Assembly (NCBI GenBank): GCA_030549495.1
Contig: JAUIRK010001060.1
Span: 372,001-436,000, forward strand
Source: Nectonema munidae
Taxonomy: Eukaryota; Nematomorpha; Nectonematoida; Nectonematidae
Length of the DNA: 64,000 nucleotides
Reading direction: 5' to 3'
Shown here: one piece after another, positions 32,497-44,650 of the stretch
Position numbering within the stretch: the first letter of the stretch is position 1
Layout of the letters: every line of letters begins with the position of its first letter
Translations under genes and position numbers: made by a program
Notes under the pieces: model-generated
Told to the model about the DNA's origin: nothing
Seen by the model: only the letters and a program-made list of their open reading frames with translations
Database searches by the model: none

Positions 32497-33504
32497 TTGT
32501 GCTTTTCCAATTCTATTTTATTCCTTTTCAATTCCATTTTGTCCTTTTTCAATTCTATTTTCTCTTTTTATAATTTTATTTTCTCCTTTTCCAATTCTAT
32601 TTTGTCCTTTTTCAATTCTATTTTATTCTTTTGCAATTCAATTTTGTTCTTTTTAAATTCTATTTTATTCTTTTTCAATTCCATTTTGTCCTTTTGATAT
32701 TCTATTTTCTCTTTATTCAATTCTTTTTTCTCTTTTTTCAATTTTATTTTGTGCTTTTCCAATTCTATTTTATTCCTTTTCAATTCCATTTTGTCCTTTT
32801 TCAATTCTATTTTCTCTTTTTATAATTTTATTTTCTCCTTTTCCAATTCTATTTTGTCCTTTTTCAATTCTATTTTATTCTTTTGCAATTCAATTTTGTT
32901 CTTTTTCAATTCTATTTTATTCTTTTTCAATTCCATTTTGTCCTTTTGATATTCTATTTTCTCTTTTTTCAATTCTTTTTTCTCTTTTTTCAATTTTATT
33001 TTGTGCTTTTCCAATTCTATTTTATTCCTTTTCAATTCCATTTTGTCCTTTTTCAATTCTATTTTCTCTTTTTATAATTTTATTTTCTCCTTTTCCAATT
33101 CTATTTTGTCCTTTTTCAATTCTATTTTATTCTTTTGCAATTCAATTTTGTCTTTTTGCAATTCTATTTTATTCCTTTTCAATTCCATTTTGTCCTTTTG
33201 ATATTCTATTTTCTCTTTTTTCAATTCTATTTTCTCTTTTTTCAATTTTATTTTGTGCTTTTCCAATTCTATTTTATTCCTTTTCAATTCCATTTTGTCC
33301 TTTTTCAATTCTATTTTCTCTTTTTATAATTTTATTTTCTCCTTTTCCAATTCTATTTTGTCCTTTTTCAATTCTATTTTATTCTTTTGCAATTCAATTG
33401 TGTCCTTTTCCAATTCTATTTTATTCTTTTGCAATTCTATTTTGTGCTTTTCCAATTCTATTTTATTCTTTTGCAATTCTATTTTGTCCATTTGAAATTC
33501 TATT
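32497..33504 (+). repeat. Four tandem copies of a 252-bp, twelve-monomer higher-order repeat
   Basis: Copies start at 32,497, 32,749, 33,001 and 33,253, exactly 252 bp (12 x 21) apart. The order of variable blocks, by first bases, is GTGC, ATTCC, GTCC, CTCTTTTTATAA, CTCC, GTCC, ATTCTTTTGC, GTTC, ATTC, GTCCTTTTGATA, CTCT, CTCT. Copies differ by a few substitutions and a CTCTTTATTC versus CTCTTTTTTC swap. The same twelve-mer, with a 251-bp variant, recurs through much of the array, for example 30,554/30,805/31,056, 49,387/49,639/49,890 and 56,925/57,177. Confidence 0.85.
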
Positions 33505-36500
33505 TTCTCTTTTTTCAATTCTATTTTCTCCTTTTACAATTCTATTTCATTTTCTCTGTTTTCAATTCTATTTTCTCTGTTTTTTTCACTTTTTTCATTT
33601 CTATTTTGTCTTTTTCCAATTCTATTTTATTCTTTTGCAATTCTATTTTGTTCTTTTTCAATTCTATTTTATTCTTTTCCAATTCCATTTTGTCCTTTTG
33701 ATATTCTATTTTCTCTTTTTTCAATTCTATTTTCTCTTTTTTCAATTTTATTTTGTGCTTTTCCAATTCTATTTTATTCTTTTGCAATTCAATTTTGTCC
33801 TTTTGCAATTCTATTTTCTCTTTTTATAATTTTATTTTCTCCTTTTCCAATTCAATTTTGTCCTTTTTCAATTTTATTTTATTCTTTTTCAATTACATTT
33901 TGTCCTTTTGATATTCTATTTTCTCTTTTTTCAATTCTATTTTCTCTTTTTTCAATTTTATTTTGTGCTTTTCCAATTCTATTTTATTCCTTTTCAATTC
34001 CATTTTGTCCTTTTTCAATTCTATTTTCTCTTTTTATAATTTTATTTTCTCCTTTTCCAATTCTATTTTGTCCTTTTTCAATTCTATTTTATTCTTTTGC
34101 AATTCAATTTTGTTCTTTTTCAATTCTTATTTAATTCTTTTCCAATTCCATTTTGTCCTTTTGATATTCTATTTTCTCTTTTTTCAATTCTATTTTCTCT
34201 TTTTTCAATTTTATTTTGTCCTTTTCCAATTCAATTTTGTCCTTTTTCAATTCTATTTTATTCTTTTGCAATTCAATTTTGTTCTTTTTCAATTCTATTT
34301 TATTCTTTTTCAATTCCATTTTGTCCTTTTGATATTCTATTTTCTCTTTTTATAATTTTATTTTCTTCTTTTCCAATTCTATTTTGTCCTTTTTCAATTC
34401 TATTTTATTCTTTTGCCAATTCAATTTTGTCCTTTTTCAATTTTATTTTATTCTTTTTAAATTACATTTTGTCCTTTTGATATTCTATTTTCTCTTTTTT
34501 CAATTTTATTTTCTCTTTTTTCAATTTTATTTTGTGCTTTTCCAATTCTATTTTATTCTTTTGCAATTCAATTTTGTCCTTTTGCAATTCTATTTTCTCT
34601 TTTTATAATTTTATTTTCTCTTTTCCAATTCAATTTTGTCCTTTTTCAATTTTATTTTATTCTTTTTCAATTACATTTTGTCCTTTTGATATTCTATTTT
34701 CTCTTTTTCAATTCTATTTTCTCTTTTTTCAATTTTATTTTGTGCTTTTCCAATTCTATTTTATTCCTTTTCAATTCCATTTTGTCCTTTTTCAATTCTA
34801 TTTTCTCTTTTTTTTTTTATTTTCTCCTTTTTCAATTCTATTTTGTCCTTTTTCAATTCTATTTTATTCTTTTGCAATTCAATTTTGTTCTTTTTCAATT
34901 CTATTTTATTCTTTTTCAATTCCATTTTGTCATTTTGAAATTCTATTTTCTTTTTTTTCAATTCTATTTTCTCTTTTTTCAATTTTATTTTGTGCTTTTC
35001 CAATTCTATTTTATTCCTTTTCAATTCCATTTTGTCCTTTTTCAATTCTATTTTCTCTTTTTATAATTTTATTTTCTCCTTTACCAATTCTATTTTGTCC
35101 TTTTTCAATTCTATTTTATTCTTTTGCAATTCAATTTTTTTCTTTTTCAATTCTATTTTATTCTTTTCCAATTCCATTTTGTCCTTTTGATATTCTATTT
35201 TCTCTTTTTTCAATTCTATTTTCTCTTTTTTCAATTTTATTTTGTGCTTTTCCAATTCTATTTTATTCCTTTTCAATTCCATTTTGTCCTTTTTCAATTC
35301 TATTTTATTCTTTTGCAATTCTATTTTGTCTTTTTATAATTCTATTTTATTACTTTGCAATTCTATTTTGTTCTTTTCCAATTCTATTTTATTCTTTTGC
35401 AATTCTATTTTGTGCTTTTCCAATTCTATTTTATTCTTTTGCAATTCTATTTTGTCCATTTGAAATTCTATTTTCTCTTTTTTCAATTCTATTTTCTCCT
35501 TTTACAATTCTATTTCATTTTCTCTGTTTTCAATTCTATTTTCTCTGTTTTTTTCACTTTTTTCATTTCTATTTTGTCTTTTTCCAATTCTATTTTATTC
35601 TTTTGCAATTCTATTTTGTTCTTTTTCAATTCTATTTTATTCTTTTCCAATTCCATTTTGTCCTTTTGATATTCTATTTTCTCTTTTTTCAATTCTATTT
35701 TCTCTTTTTTCAATTTTATTTTGTGCTTTTCCAATTCTATTTTATTCTTTTGCAATTCAATTTTGTCCTTTTGCAATTCTATTTTCTCTTTTTATAATTT
35801 TATTTTCTCCTTTTCCAATTCAATTTTGTCCTTTTTCAATTTTATTTTATTCTTTTTCAATTACATTTTGTCCTTTTGATATTCTATTTTCTCTTTTTCA
35901 ATTCTATTTTCTCTTTTTTCAATTTTATTTTGTGCTTTTCCAATTCTATTTTATTCCTTTTCAATTCCATTTTGTCCTTTTTCAATTCTATTTTCTCTTT
36001 TTATAATTTTATTTTCTCCTTTTCCAATTCTATTTTGTCCTTTTTCAATTCTATTTTATTCTTTTGCAATTCAATTTTGTTCTTTTTCAATTCTTATTTT
36101 ATTCTTTTCCAATTCCATTTTGTCCTTTTGATATTCTATTTTCTCTTTTTTCAATTCTATTTTCTCTTTTTTCAATTTTATTTTGTCCTTTTCCAATTCA
36201 AATTTGTCCTTTTTCAATTCCATTTTGTCCTTTTTCAATTCTATTTTCTCTTTTTATAATTTTATTTTCTCCTTTTCCAATTCTATTTTGTCCTTTTTCA
36301 ATTCTAATTTCTCCTTTTCTAATTCAATTTTGTCCTTTTTCAATTTTATTTTATTCTTTTTAAATTACATTTTGTCCTTTTGATATTCTATTTTCTCTTT
36401 TTCAATTCTATTTTCTCCTTTTTCAATTTTATTTTGTGCTTTTCCAATTCTATTTTATTCCTTTTCAATTCCATTTTGTCCTTTTTCAATTCTATTTTCT

Positions 36501-38730
36501 CTTTTTTCAATTTTATTTTGTGCTATTCCAATTCTATTTTATTCCTTTTCAATTCCATTTTGTCCTTTTGATATTCTATTTTCTCTTTTTCAATTCTATT
36601 TTCTCTTTTTTCAATTCAATTTTGTCCTTTTGCAATTCAATTTTGTCCTTTTTCAATTCAATTTTGTCCTTTTGCAATTCAATTTTGTCCTTTTTCAATT
36701 CTATTTTATTCTTTTGCAATTCAATTTTGTTCTTTTTCAATTCTATTTTATTCTTTTTCAATTCCATTTTGTCCTTTTGATATTCTATTTTCTCTTTTTT
36801 CAATTTTATTTTGTCCTTTTTCAATTCTATTTTCTCTTTTTATAATTTTATTTTCTCCTTTTCCAATTCTAATTTGTCCTTTTTCAATTCTATTTTATTC
36901 TTTTGCAATTCAATTTTGTTCTTTTTCAATTCTATTTTATTCTTTTTCAATTCCATTTTGTCCTTTTGAAATTCTATTTTCTTTTTTTCAATTCTATTTT
37001 CTCTTTTTTCAATTTTATTTTGTGCTTTTCCAATTCTATTTTATTCCTTTTCAATTCCATTTTGTCCTTTTTCAATTCTATTTTCTCTTTTTATAATTTT
37101 ATTTTCTCCTTTTCCAATTCTATTTTGTCCTTTTTCAATTCTATTTTATTCTTTTGCAATTCAATTTTGTTTTTTTTCAATTCTATTTTATTCTTTTCCA
37201 ATTCCATTTTGTCCTTTTGATATTCTATTTTCTCTTTTTTCAATTCTATTTTCTCTCTTTTTTCAATTTTATTTTGTGCTTTTCCAATTCTATTTTATTC
37301 CTTTTCAATTCCATTTTGTCCTTTTTCAATTCTATTTTATTCTTTTGCAATTCTATTTTGTCTTTTTATAATTCTATTTTATTCCTTTGCAATTCTATTT
37401 TGTTCTTTTTCAATTCTATTTTATTCTTTTGCAATTCTATTTTGTGCTTTTCCAATTCTATTTTATTCTTTTGCAATTCTATTTTGTCCATTTGAAATTC
37501 TATTTTCTCTTTTTTCAATTCTATTTTCTCCTTTTACAATTCTATTTCATTTTCTCTGTTTTCAATTCTATTTTCTCTGTTTTTTTCACTTTTTTCATTT
37601 CTATTTTGTCTTTTTCCAATTCTATTTTATTCTTTTGCAATTCTATTTTGTTCTTTTTCAATTCTATTTTATTCTTTTCCAATTCCATTTTGTCCTTTTG
37701 ATATTCTATTTTCTCTTTTTTCAATTCTATTTTCTCTTTTTTCAATTTTATTTTGTGCTTTTCCAATTCTATTTTATTCTTTTGCAATTCAATTTTGTCC
37801 TTTTGCAATTCTATTTTCTCTTTTTATAATTTTATTTTCTCCTTTTCCAATTCAATTTTGTCCTTTTTCAATTTTATTTTATTCTTTTTCAATTACATTT
37901 TGTCCTTTTGATATTCTATTTTCTCTTTTTCAATTCTATTTTCTCTTTTTTCAATTTTATTTTGTGCTTTTCCAATTCTATTTTATTCCTTTTCAATTCC
38001 ATTTTGTCCTTTTTCAATTCTATTTTCTCTTTTTATAATTTTATTTTCTCCTTTTCCAATTCTATTTTGTCCTTTTTCAATTCTATTTTATTCTTTTGCA
38101 ATTCAATTTTGTTCTTTTTCAATTCTTATTTAATTCTTTTCCAATTCCATTTTGTCCTTTTGATATTCTATTTTCTCTTTTTTCAATTCTATTTTCTCTT
38201 TTTTCAATTTTATTTTGTCCTTTTCCAATTCAAATTTGTCCTTTTTCAATTCCATTTTGTCCTTTTTCAATTCTATTTTCTCTTTTTATAATTTTATTTT
38301 CTCCTTTTCCAATTCTATTTTGTCCTTTTTCAATTCTAATTTCTCCTTTTCCAATTCAATTTTGTCCTTTTTCAATTTTATTTTATTCTTTTTAAATTAC
38401 ATTTTGTCCTTTTGATATTCTATTTTCTCTTTTTCAATTCTATTTTCTTTTTTTTCAATTTTATTTTGTGCTTTTCCAATTCTATTTTATTCCTTTTCAA
38501 TTCCATTTTGTCCTTTTTCAATTCTATTTTCTCTTTTTTCAATTTTATTTTGTGCTTTTCCAATTCTATTTTATTCCTTTTCAATTCCATTTTGTCCTTT
38601 TGATATTCTATTTTCTCTTTTTCAATTCTATTTTCTCTTTTTTCAATTCAATTTTGTCCTTTTGCAATTCAATTTTGTCCTTTTTCAATTCAATTTTGTC
38701 CTTTTGCAATTCAATTTTGTCCTTTTCAAT
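33387..38730 (+). repeat. About 2.0-kb block in roughly three tandem copies
   Basis: A distinctive landmark (ACAATTCTATTTCATTTTCT, then CTCTGTTTTTTTCACTTTTT) lies near 33,537, 35,505 and 37,537, spaced 1,968 and 2,032 bp apart. Long monomer orders around it repeat: 35,876-36,571 matches 37,908-38,603 at a constant 2,032-bp offset, including the rare TTCTTATTT variant. An older relative of the landmark occurs near 31,316. Confidence 0.8.
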
Positions 38731-39439
38731 TCTATTTTATACTTTTGCAATTCAATTTTATTCTTTTTCAATTCTTTTTTATTCTTTTCCAATTCCATTT
38801 TGTCCTTTTGATATTCTATTTTCTCTTTTTTCAATTTTATTTTGTGCTTTTTCAATTCTATTTTCTCTTTTTATAATTTTATTTTCTCTTTTTCCAATTT
38901 TATTTTGTGCTTTTCCAATTCTATTTTATTCTTTTGCAATTCAATTTTGTCCTTTTGCAATTCTATTTTGTCCTTTTTCAATTTAATTTTGTCTCTTTGC
39001 AATTCAATTTTGTCCTTTTTCAATTCTATTTTATTCTTTTGCAATTCAATTTTGTCTTTTTCAATTCTTTTTTATTCTTTTCCAATTCCATTTTGTCCTT
39101 TTGCTATTCTATTTTCTCTTTTTTTCAATTTTATTTTGTCCTTTTTCAATTCTATTTTCTCTTTTTCAATTTTATTTTCTCTTTTTTCAATTCTATTTTG
39201 TTCTTTTCCAATTCTATTTTATTCTTTTTCAATTCCATTTTGTCCTTTTGCAATTCTATTTTCTCTTTTTATAATTTTATTTTCTCCTTTTCCAATTCAA
39301 TTTTGTCCTTTTTCAATTTTATTTTATTCTTTTTCAATTACATTTTGTCCTTTTGATATTCTATTTTCTCTTTTTCAATTCTATTTTCTCTTTTTTCAAT
39401 TTTATTTTGTGCTTTTCCAATTCTATTTTATTCCTTTTC

Positions 39440-40400
39440 AATTCAATTTTGTCCTTTTTCAATTCTATTTTCTCTTTTTATAATTTTATTTTCTCCTTTT
39501 CCAATTCTATTTTGTCCTTTTTCAATTCTATTTTATTCTTTTGCAATTCAATTTTGTTCTTTTTGAATTCTATTTTATTCTTTTTTAATTCCATTTTGTC
39601 ATTTGAAATTCTATTTTCTTTTTTTTCAATTCTATTTTCTCTTTTTTCAATTTTATTTTGTGCTTTTTCAATTCTATTTTCTCTTTTTTCAATTCTATTT
39701 TCTCTTTTTTCAATTCTATTTTGTTCTTTTCCAATTCTATTTTATTCTTTTTCAATTCCATTTTGTCCTTTTGCAATTCTATTTTCTCTTTTTATAATTT
39801 TATTTTCTCCTTTTTCAATTCTATTTTATTCTTTTGCAATTCAATTATGTCCTTTTGATATTCTATTTTCTCTTATTCAATTCTATTTTCTCTTTTTTCA
39901 ATTCAATTTTGTCCTTTTGATATTCTATTTTCTCTTATTCAATTCTATTTTCTCTTTTTTCAATTCAATTTTGTCCTTTTGCAATTCAATTTTGTCCCTT
40001 TGATATTCTATTTTCTCTTTTTCAATTCTATTTTCTCTTTTTTCAATTCAATTTTGTCCTTTTTCAATTCTATTTTCTCTTTTTATAATTTTATTTTCTC
40101 CTTTTCCAATTCTATTTTGTCCTTTTTCAATTCTATTTTATTCTTTTGCAATTCAATTTTGTTCTTTTTGAATTCTATTTTATTCTTTTTTAATTCCATT
40201 TTGTCATTTGAAATTCTATTTTCTTTTTTTTCAATTCTATTTTCTCTTTTTTCAATTTTATTTTGTGCTTTTTCAATTCTATTTTCTCTTTTTTCAATTC
40301 TATTTTCTCTTTTTTCAATTCTATTTTGTTCTTTTTCAATTCTATTTTATTCTTTTTCAATTCCATTTTGTCCTTTTGCAATTCTATTTTCTCTTTTTAT
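39440..40400 (+). repeat. 605-bp direct duplication
   Basis: The order of variants across 39,440-39,800 repeats 605 bp later (39,585 to 40,190; 39,603 to 40,208; 39,658 to 40,263). The same block returns near 51,240-51,600 and in part near 63,430-63,745. Confidence 0.65.
39830..40010 (+). repeat. Rare-variant cluster copied at 47,345-47,525 and about 51,640-51,800
   Basis: The cluster has AATTATGTCCTTTTGATA, two CTCTTATTCAATTC units and GTCCCTTTGATATTC. It recurs at an offset of about 7,516 bp and again, less completely, near 51.7 kb. A shorter relative with GTCCCTTTATATTC lies at 43,968, 47,596 and 51,870. Confidence 0.65.
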
Positions 40401-43400
40401 AATTTTATTTTCTCTTTTTCCAATTCTATTTTGTCCTTTTTCAATTATATTTTATTCTTTTGCAATTCAATTTTGTCCTTTTTCAATTCTATTTTATTCT
40501 TTTTCAATTCATTTTGTCCTTTTGCAATTCTATTTTCTTTTTTTATAATTTTATTTTCTCCTTTTTCAATTTCATTTTGTTCTTTTTCAATTCTATTTTA
40601 TTCTTTTCCAATTCCATTTTGTCCTTTTGATATTTTATTTTCTCTTTTTTCAATTCTATTATCTCCTTTTCCAATTCTATTTTGTCCTTTTTCAATTCTA
40701 TTTTATTCTTTTGCAATTCAATTTTCTCCTTTTTCAATTCTATTTTCTCTTTTTATAATTTTATTTTCTCCTTTTCCAATTCTATTTTGTCCTTTTTCAA
40801 TTCTATTTTATTCTTTTGCAATTCAATTTTTTCCTTTTTCAATTCTATTTTCTCTTTTTATAATTTTATTTTCTCCTTTTCCAATTCAATTTTGTCCTTT
40901 TTCAATTTTATTTTATTCTTTTTCAATTACATTTTGTCCTTTTGATATTCTATTTTCTCTTTTCCAATTCTATTTTCTCTTTTTTCAATTTTATTTTGTG
41001 CTTTTCCAATTCTATTTTATTCCTTTTCAATTCCATTTTGTCCTTTTTCAATTCTATTTTCTCTTTTTATAATTTTATTTTCTCCTTTTCCAATTCTATT
41101 TTGTCCTTTTTCAATTCTATTTTATTCTTTTGCAATTCAATTTTGTTCTTTTTGAATTCTATTTTATTCTTTTTTAATTCCATTTTGTCATTTAAATTCT
41201 ATTTTCTTTTTTTTCAATTCTATTTTCTCTTTTTTCAATTTTATTTTGTGCTTTTCTAATTCTATTTTATTCTTTTGCAATTCAATTTTGTCTTTTTGCA
41301 ATTCTATTTTATTCTTTTGCAATTCAATTTTGTTCTTTTTCAATTCTATTTTATTCTTTTCCAATTCCATTTTGTCATTTTGATATTCTATTTTCTCTTT
41401 ATTCAATTCTATTTTCTCTTTTTTCAATTCTATTTTCTCTTTTTTCAATTCTATTTTCTCTTTTTTCAATTTTATTTTGTGCTTTTCCAATTCTATTTTA
41501 TTCCTTTTCAATTCCATTTTGTCCTTTTTCAATTCTATTTTTTCTTTTTCAATTTTATTTTCTTCTTTTCCAATTATTTTTCTTTTTCAATTCTATTTTA
41601 TTCTTTTGCAATTCAATTTTGTTCTTTTTGAATTCTATTTTATTCTTTTTCAATTCCATTTTGTCATTTGAAATACTATTTTCTTTTTTTTCAATTCTAT
41701 TTTCTCTTTTTTCAATTTTATTTTGTGCTTTTCCAATTCTATTTTATTCCTTTTCAATTCCATTTTGTCCTTTTTCAATTCTATTTTCTCTTTTTATAAT
41801 TTTATTTTCTCCTTTTCCAATTCTATTTTGTCCTTTTTCAATTCTATTTTCTCTTTTTATAATTTTATTTTCTCCTTTTCCAATTCTATTTTGTCCTTTT
41901 TCAATTCTATTTTCTCTTTTTATAATTTTATTTTCTCCTTTTCCAATTCTATTTTGTCCTTCTTCAATTCTATTTTATTCTTTTGCAATTCAATTGTGTT
42001 CTTTTTCAATTCTATTTTATTCTTTTTCAATTCCATTTTGTCCTTTTGATATTCTATTTTCTCTTTATTCAATTCTTTTTTCTCTTTTTTCAATTTTATT
42101 TTGTGCTTTTCCAATTCTATTTTATTCCTTTTCAATTCCATTTTGTCCTTTTTCAATTGTATTTTCTCTTTTTATAATTTTATTTTCTCCTTTTCCAATT
42201 CTATTTTGTCCTTTTTCAATTCTATTTTATCCTTTTGCAATTCAATTTTGTTCTTTTTCAATTCTATTTTATTCTTTTCCAATTCCATTTTGTCCTTTTG
42301 ATATTCTATTTTCTCTTTTTTCAATTTTATTTTGTGCTTTTCCAATTCTATTTTATTCTTTTGCAATTCAATTTTGTCCTTTTGCAATTCTATTTTCTCT
42401 TTTTATAATTTTATTTTCTCCTTTTCCAATTCAATTTTGTCCTTTTTCAATTTTATTTTATTCTTTTTCAATTACATTTTGTCCTTTTGATATTCTATTT
42501 TCTCTTTTTCAATTCTATTTTCTCTTTTTTCAATTTTATTTTGTGCTTTTCCAATTCTATTTTATTCCTTTTCAATTCCATTTTGTCCTTTTTCAATTCT
42601 ATTTTCTCTTTTTATAATTTTATTTTCTCCTTTTCCAATTCTATTTTGTCCTTTTTCAATTCTATTTTATTCTTTTGCAATTCAATTTTGTTCTTTTTCA
42701 ATTCTTATTTAATTCTTTTCCAATTCCATTTTGTCCTTTTGATATTCTATTTTCTCTTTTTTCAATTCTATTTTCTCTTTTTTCAATTTTATTTTGTCCT
42801 TTTCCAATTCAATTTTGTCCTTTTTCAATTCTATTTTATTCTTTTGCAATTCAATTTTGTTCTTTTTCAATTCTATTTTATTCTTTTCCAATTCCATTTT
42901 GTCCTTTTGATATTCTATTTTCTCTTTTTTCAATTTTATTTTGTGCTTTTTCAATTCTATTTTCTCTTTTTATAATTTTATTTTCTATTTTTCCAATTCA
43001 ATTTTGTCCTTTTTCAATTTTATTTTATTCTTTTTCAATTACATTTTGTCCTTTTGATATTCTATTTTCTCTTTTCCAATTCTATTTTCTCTTTTTTCAA
43101 TTTTATTTTGTGCTTTTTCAATTCTATTTTATTCCTTTTCAATTCCATTTTGTCCTTTTTCAATTCTATTTTCTCTTTTTATAATTTTATTTTCTCCTTT
43201 TCCAATTCTATTTTGTCCTTTTGCAATTCAATTTTGTCCTTTTGCTATTCTATTTTCTCTTTTTCAATTCTATTTTTTTCTTTTTCAATTCAATTTTGTC
43301 CTTTTGCAATTCTATTTTCTCTTTTTTCAATTCAATTTTGTCCTTTTGCAATTCAATTTTGTCCTTTTTCAATTCTATTTTATTCTTTTGCAATTCAATT

Positions 43401-44574
43401 TTGTTCTTTTTCAATTCTATTTTATTCTTTTCCAATTCCATTTTGTCCTTTTGATATTCTATTTTCTCTTTTTTCAATTTTATTTTGTGCTTTTTCAATT
43501 CTATTTTCTCTTTTTATAATTTTATTTTCTCTTTTTCCAATTTTATTTTGTGCTTTTCCAATTCTATTATTTTCTTTTGCAATTCAATTTTGTCCTTTTT
43601 CAATTCTATTTTCTCTTTTTTCAATTTTATTTTGTCCTTTTCCAATTCTATTTTTCTCCTTTTTCAATTCTATTTTCTCTTTTTTCATTTCTATTTTGTT
43701 CTTTTCCAATTCTATTTTATTCTTTTTCAATTCCATTTTGTCCTTTTGCAATTCTATTTTCTCTTTTTATAATTTTATTTTCTCCTTTTTCAATTCTATT
43801 TTTTCTTTTGCAATTCATTTTGTCCTTTTGCAATTCTATTTTCTCCTTTTTCAATTCTATTTTCTCTTTTTTCAATTCATTTTGTCCTTTTGCTATTCTA
43901 TTTTCTCTTTTTCAATTCTATTTTCTCTTTTTTCAATTCAATTTTGTCCTTTTGCAATTCAATTTTGTCCCTTTATATTCTATTTTCTCTTTTTTCAATT
44001 CTATTTTCTCTTTTTTCATTTCTATTTTGTTCTTTTCCAATTCTATTTTGTCCTTTTTCAATTCTATTTTCTTTTTTTTCAATTCTATTATCTCCTTTTC
44101 CAATTCTATTTTGTCCTTTTTCAATTCTATTTTATTCTTTTGCAATTCAATTTTCTCCTTTTTCAATTCTATTTTCTCTTTTTATAATTTTATTTTCTCC
44201 TTTTCCAATTCAATTTTGTCCTTTTTCAATTTTATTTTATTCTTTTTCAATTACATTTTGTCCTTTTGATATTCTATTTTCTCTTTTCCAATTCTATTTT
44301 CTCTTTTTTCAATTTTATTTTGTGCTTTTCCAATTCTATTTTATTCCTTTTCAATTCCATTTTGTCCTTTTTCAATTCTATTTTCTCTTTTTATAATTTT
44401 ATTTTCTCCTTTTCCAATTCTATTTTGTCCTTTTTCAATTCTATTTTATTCTTTTGCAATTCAATTTTGTTCTTTTTCAATTCTATTTTATTCTTTTTCA
44501 ATTCCATTTTGTCCTTTTGAAATTCTATTTTCTCTTTTTTTCAATTCTATTTTCTCTTTTTTCAATTTTATTTT

Positions 44575-44650
44575 GTGCTTTTAATTCTATTTTTCTTTTA
44601 ATTCATTTTTCTTTTCAATTCATTTTGTTCTTTTTCAATTCTTATTTAAT
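44575..44650 (+). repeat. Disordered short-monomer patch
   Basis: Units shrink to 12-18 bp (TTTTAATTCTATTTTTC, TTTTAATTCATTTTTC, TTTTCAATTCATTTTG). Similar patches lie at about 45,850-46,040, 51,960-51,995, 56,690-56,760 and 61,500-61,690. They may mark exchange junctions or sequencing consensus errors. Confidence 0.5.
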
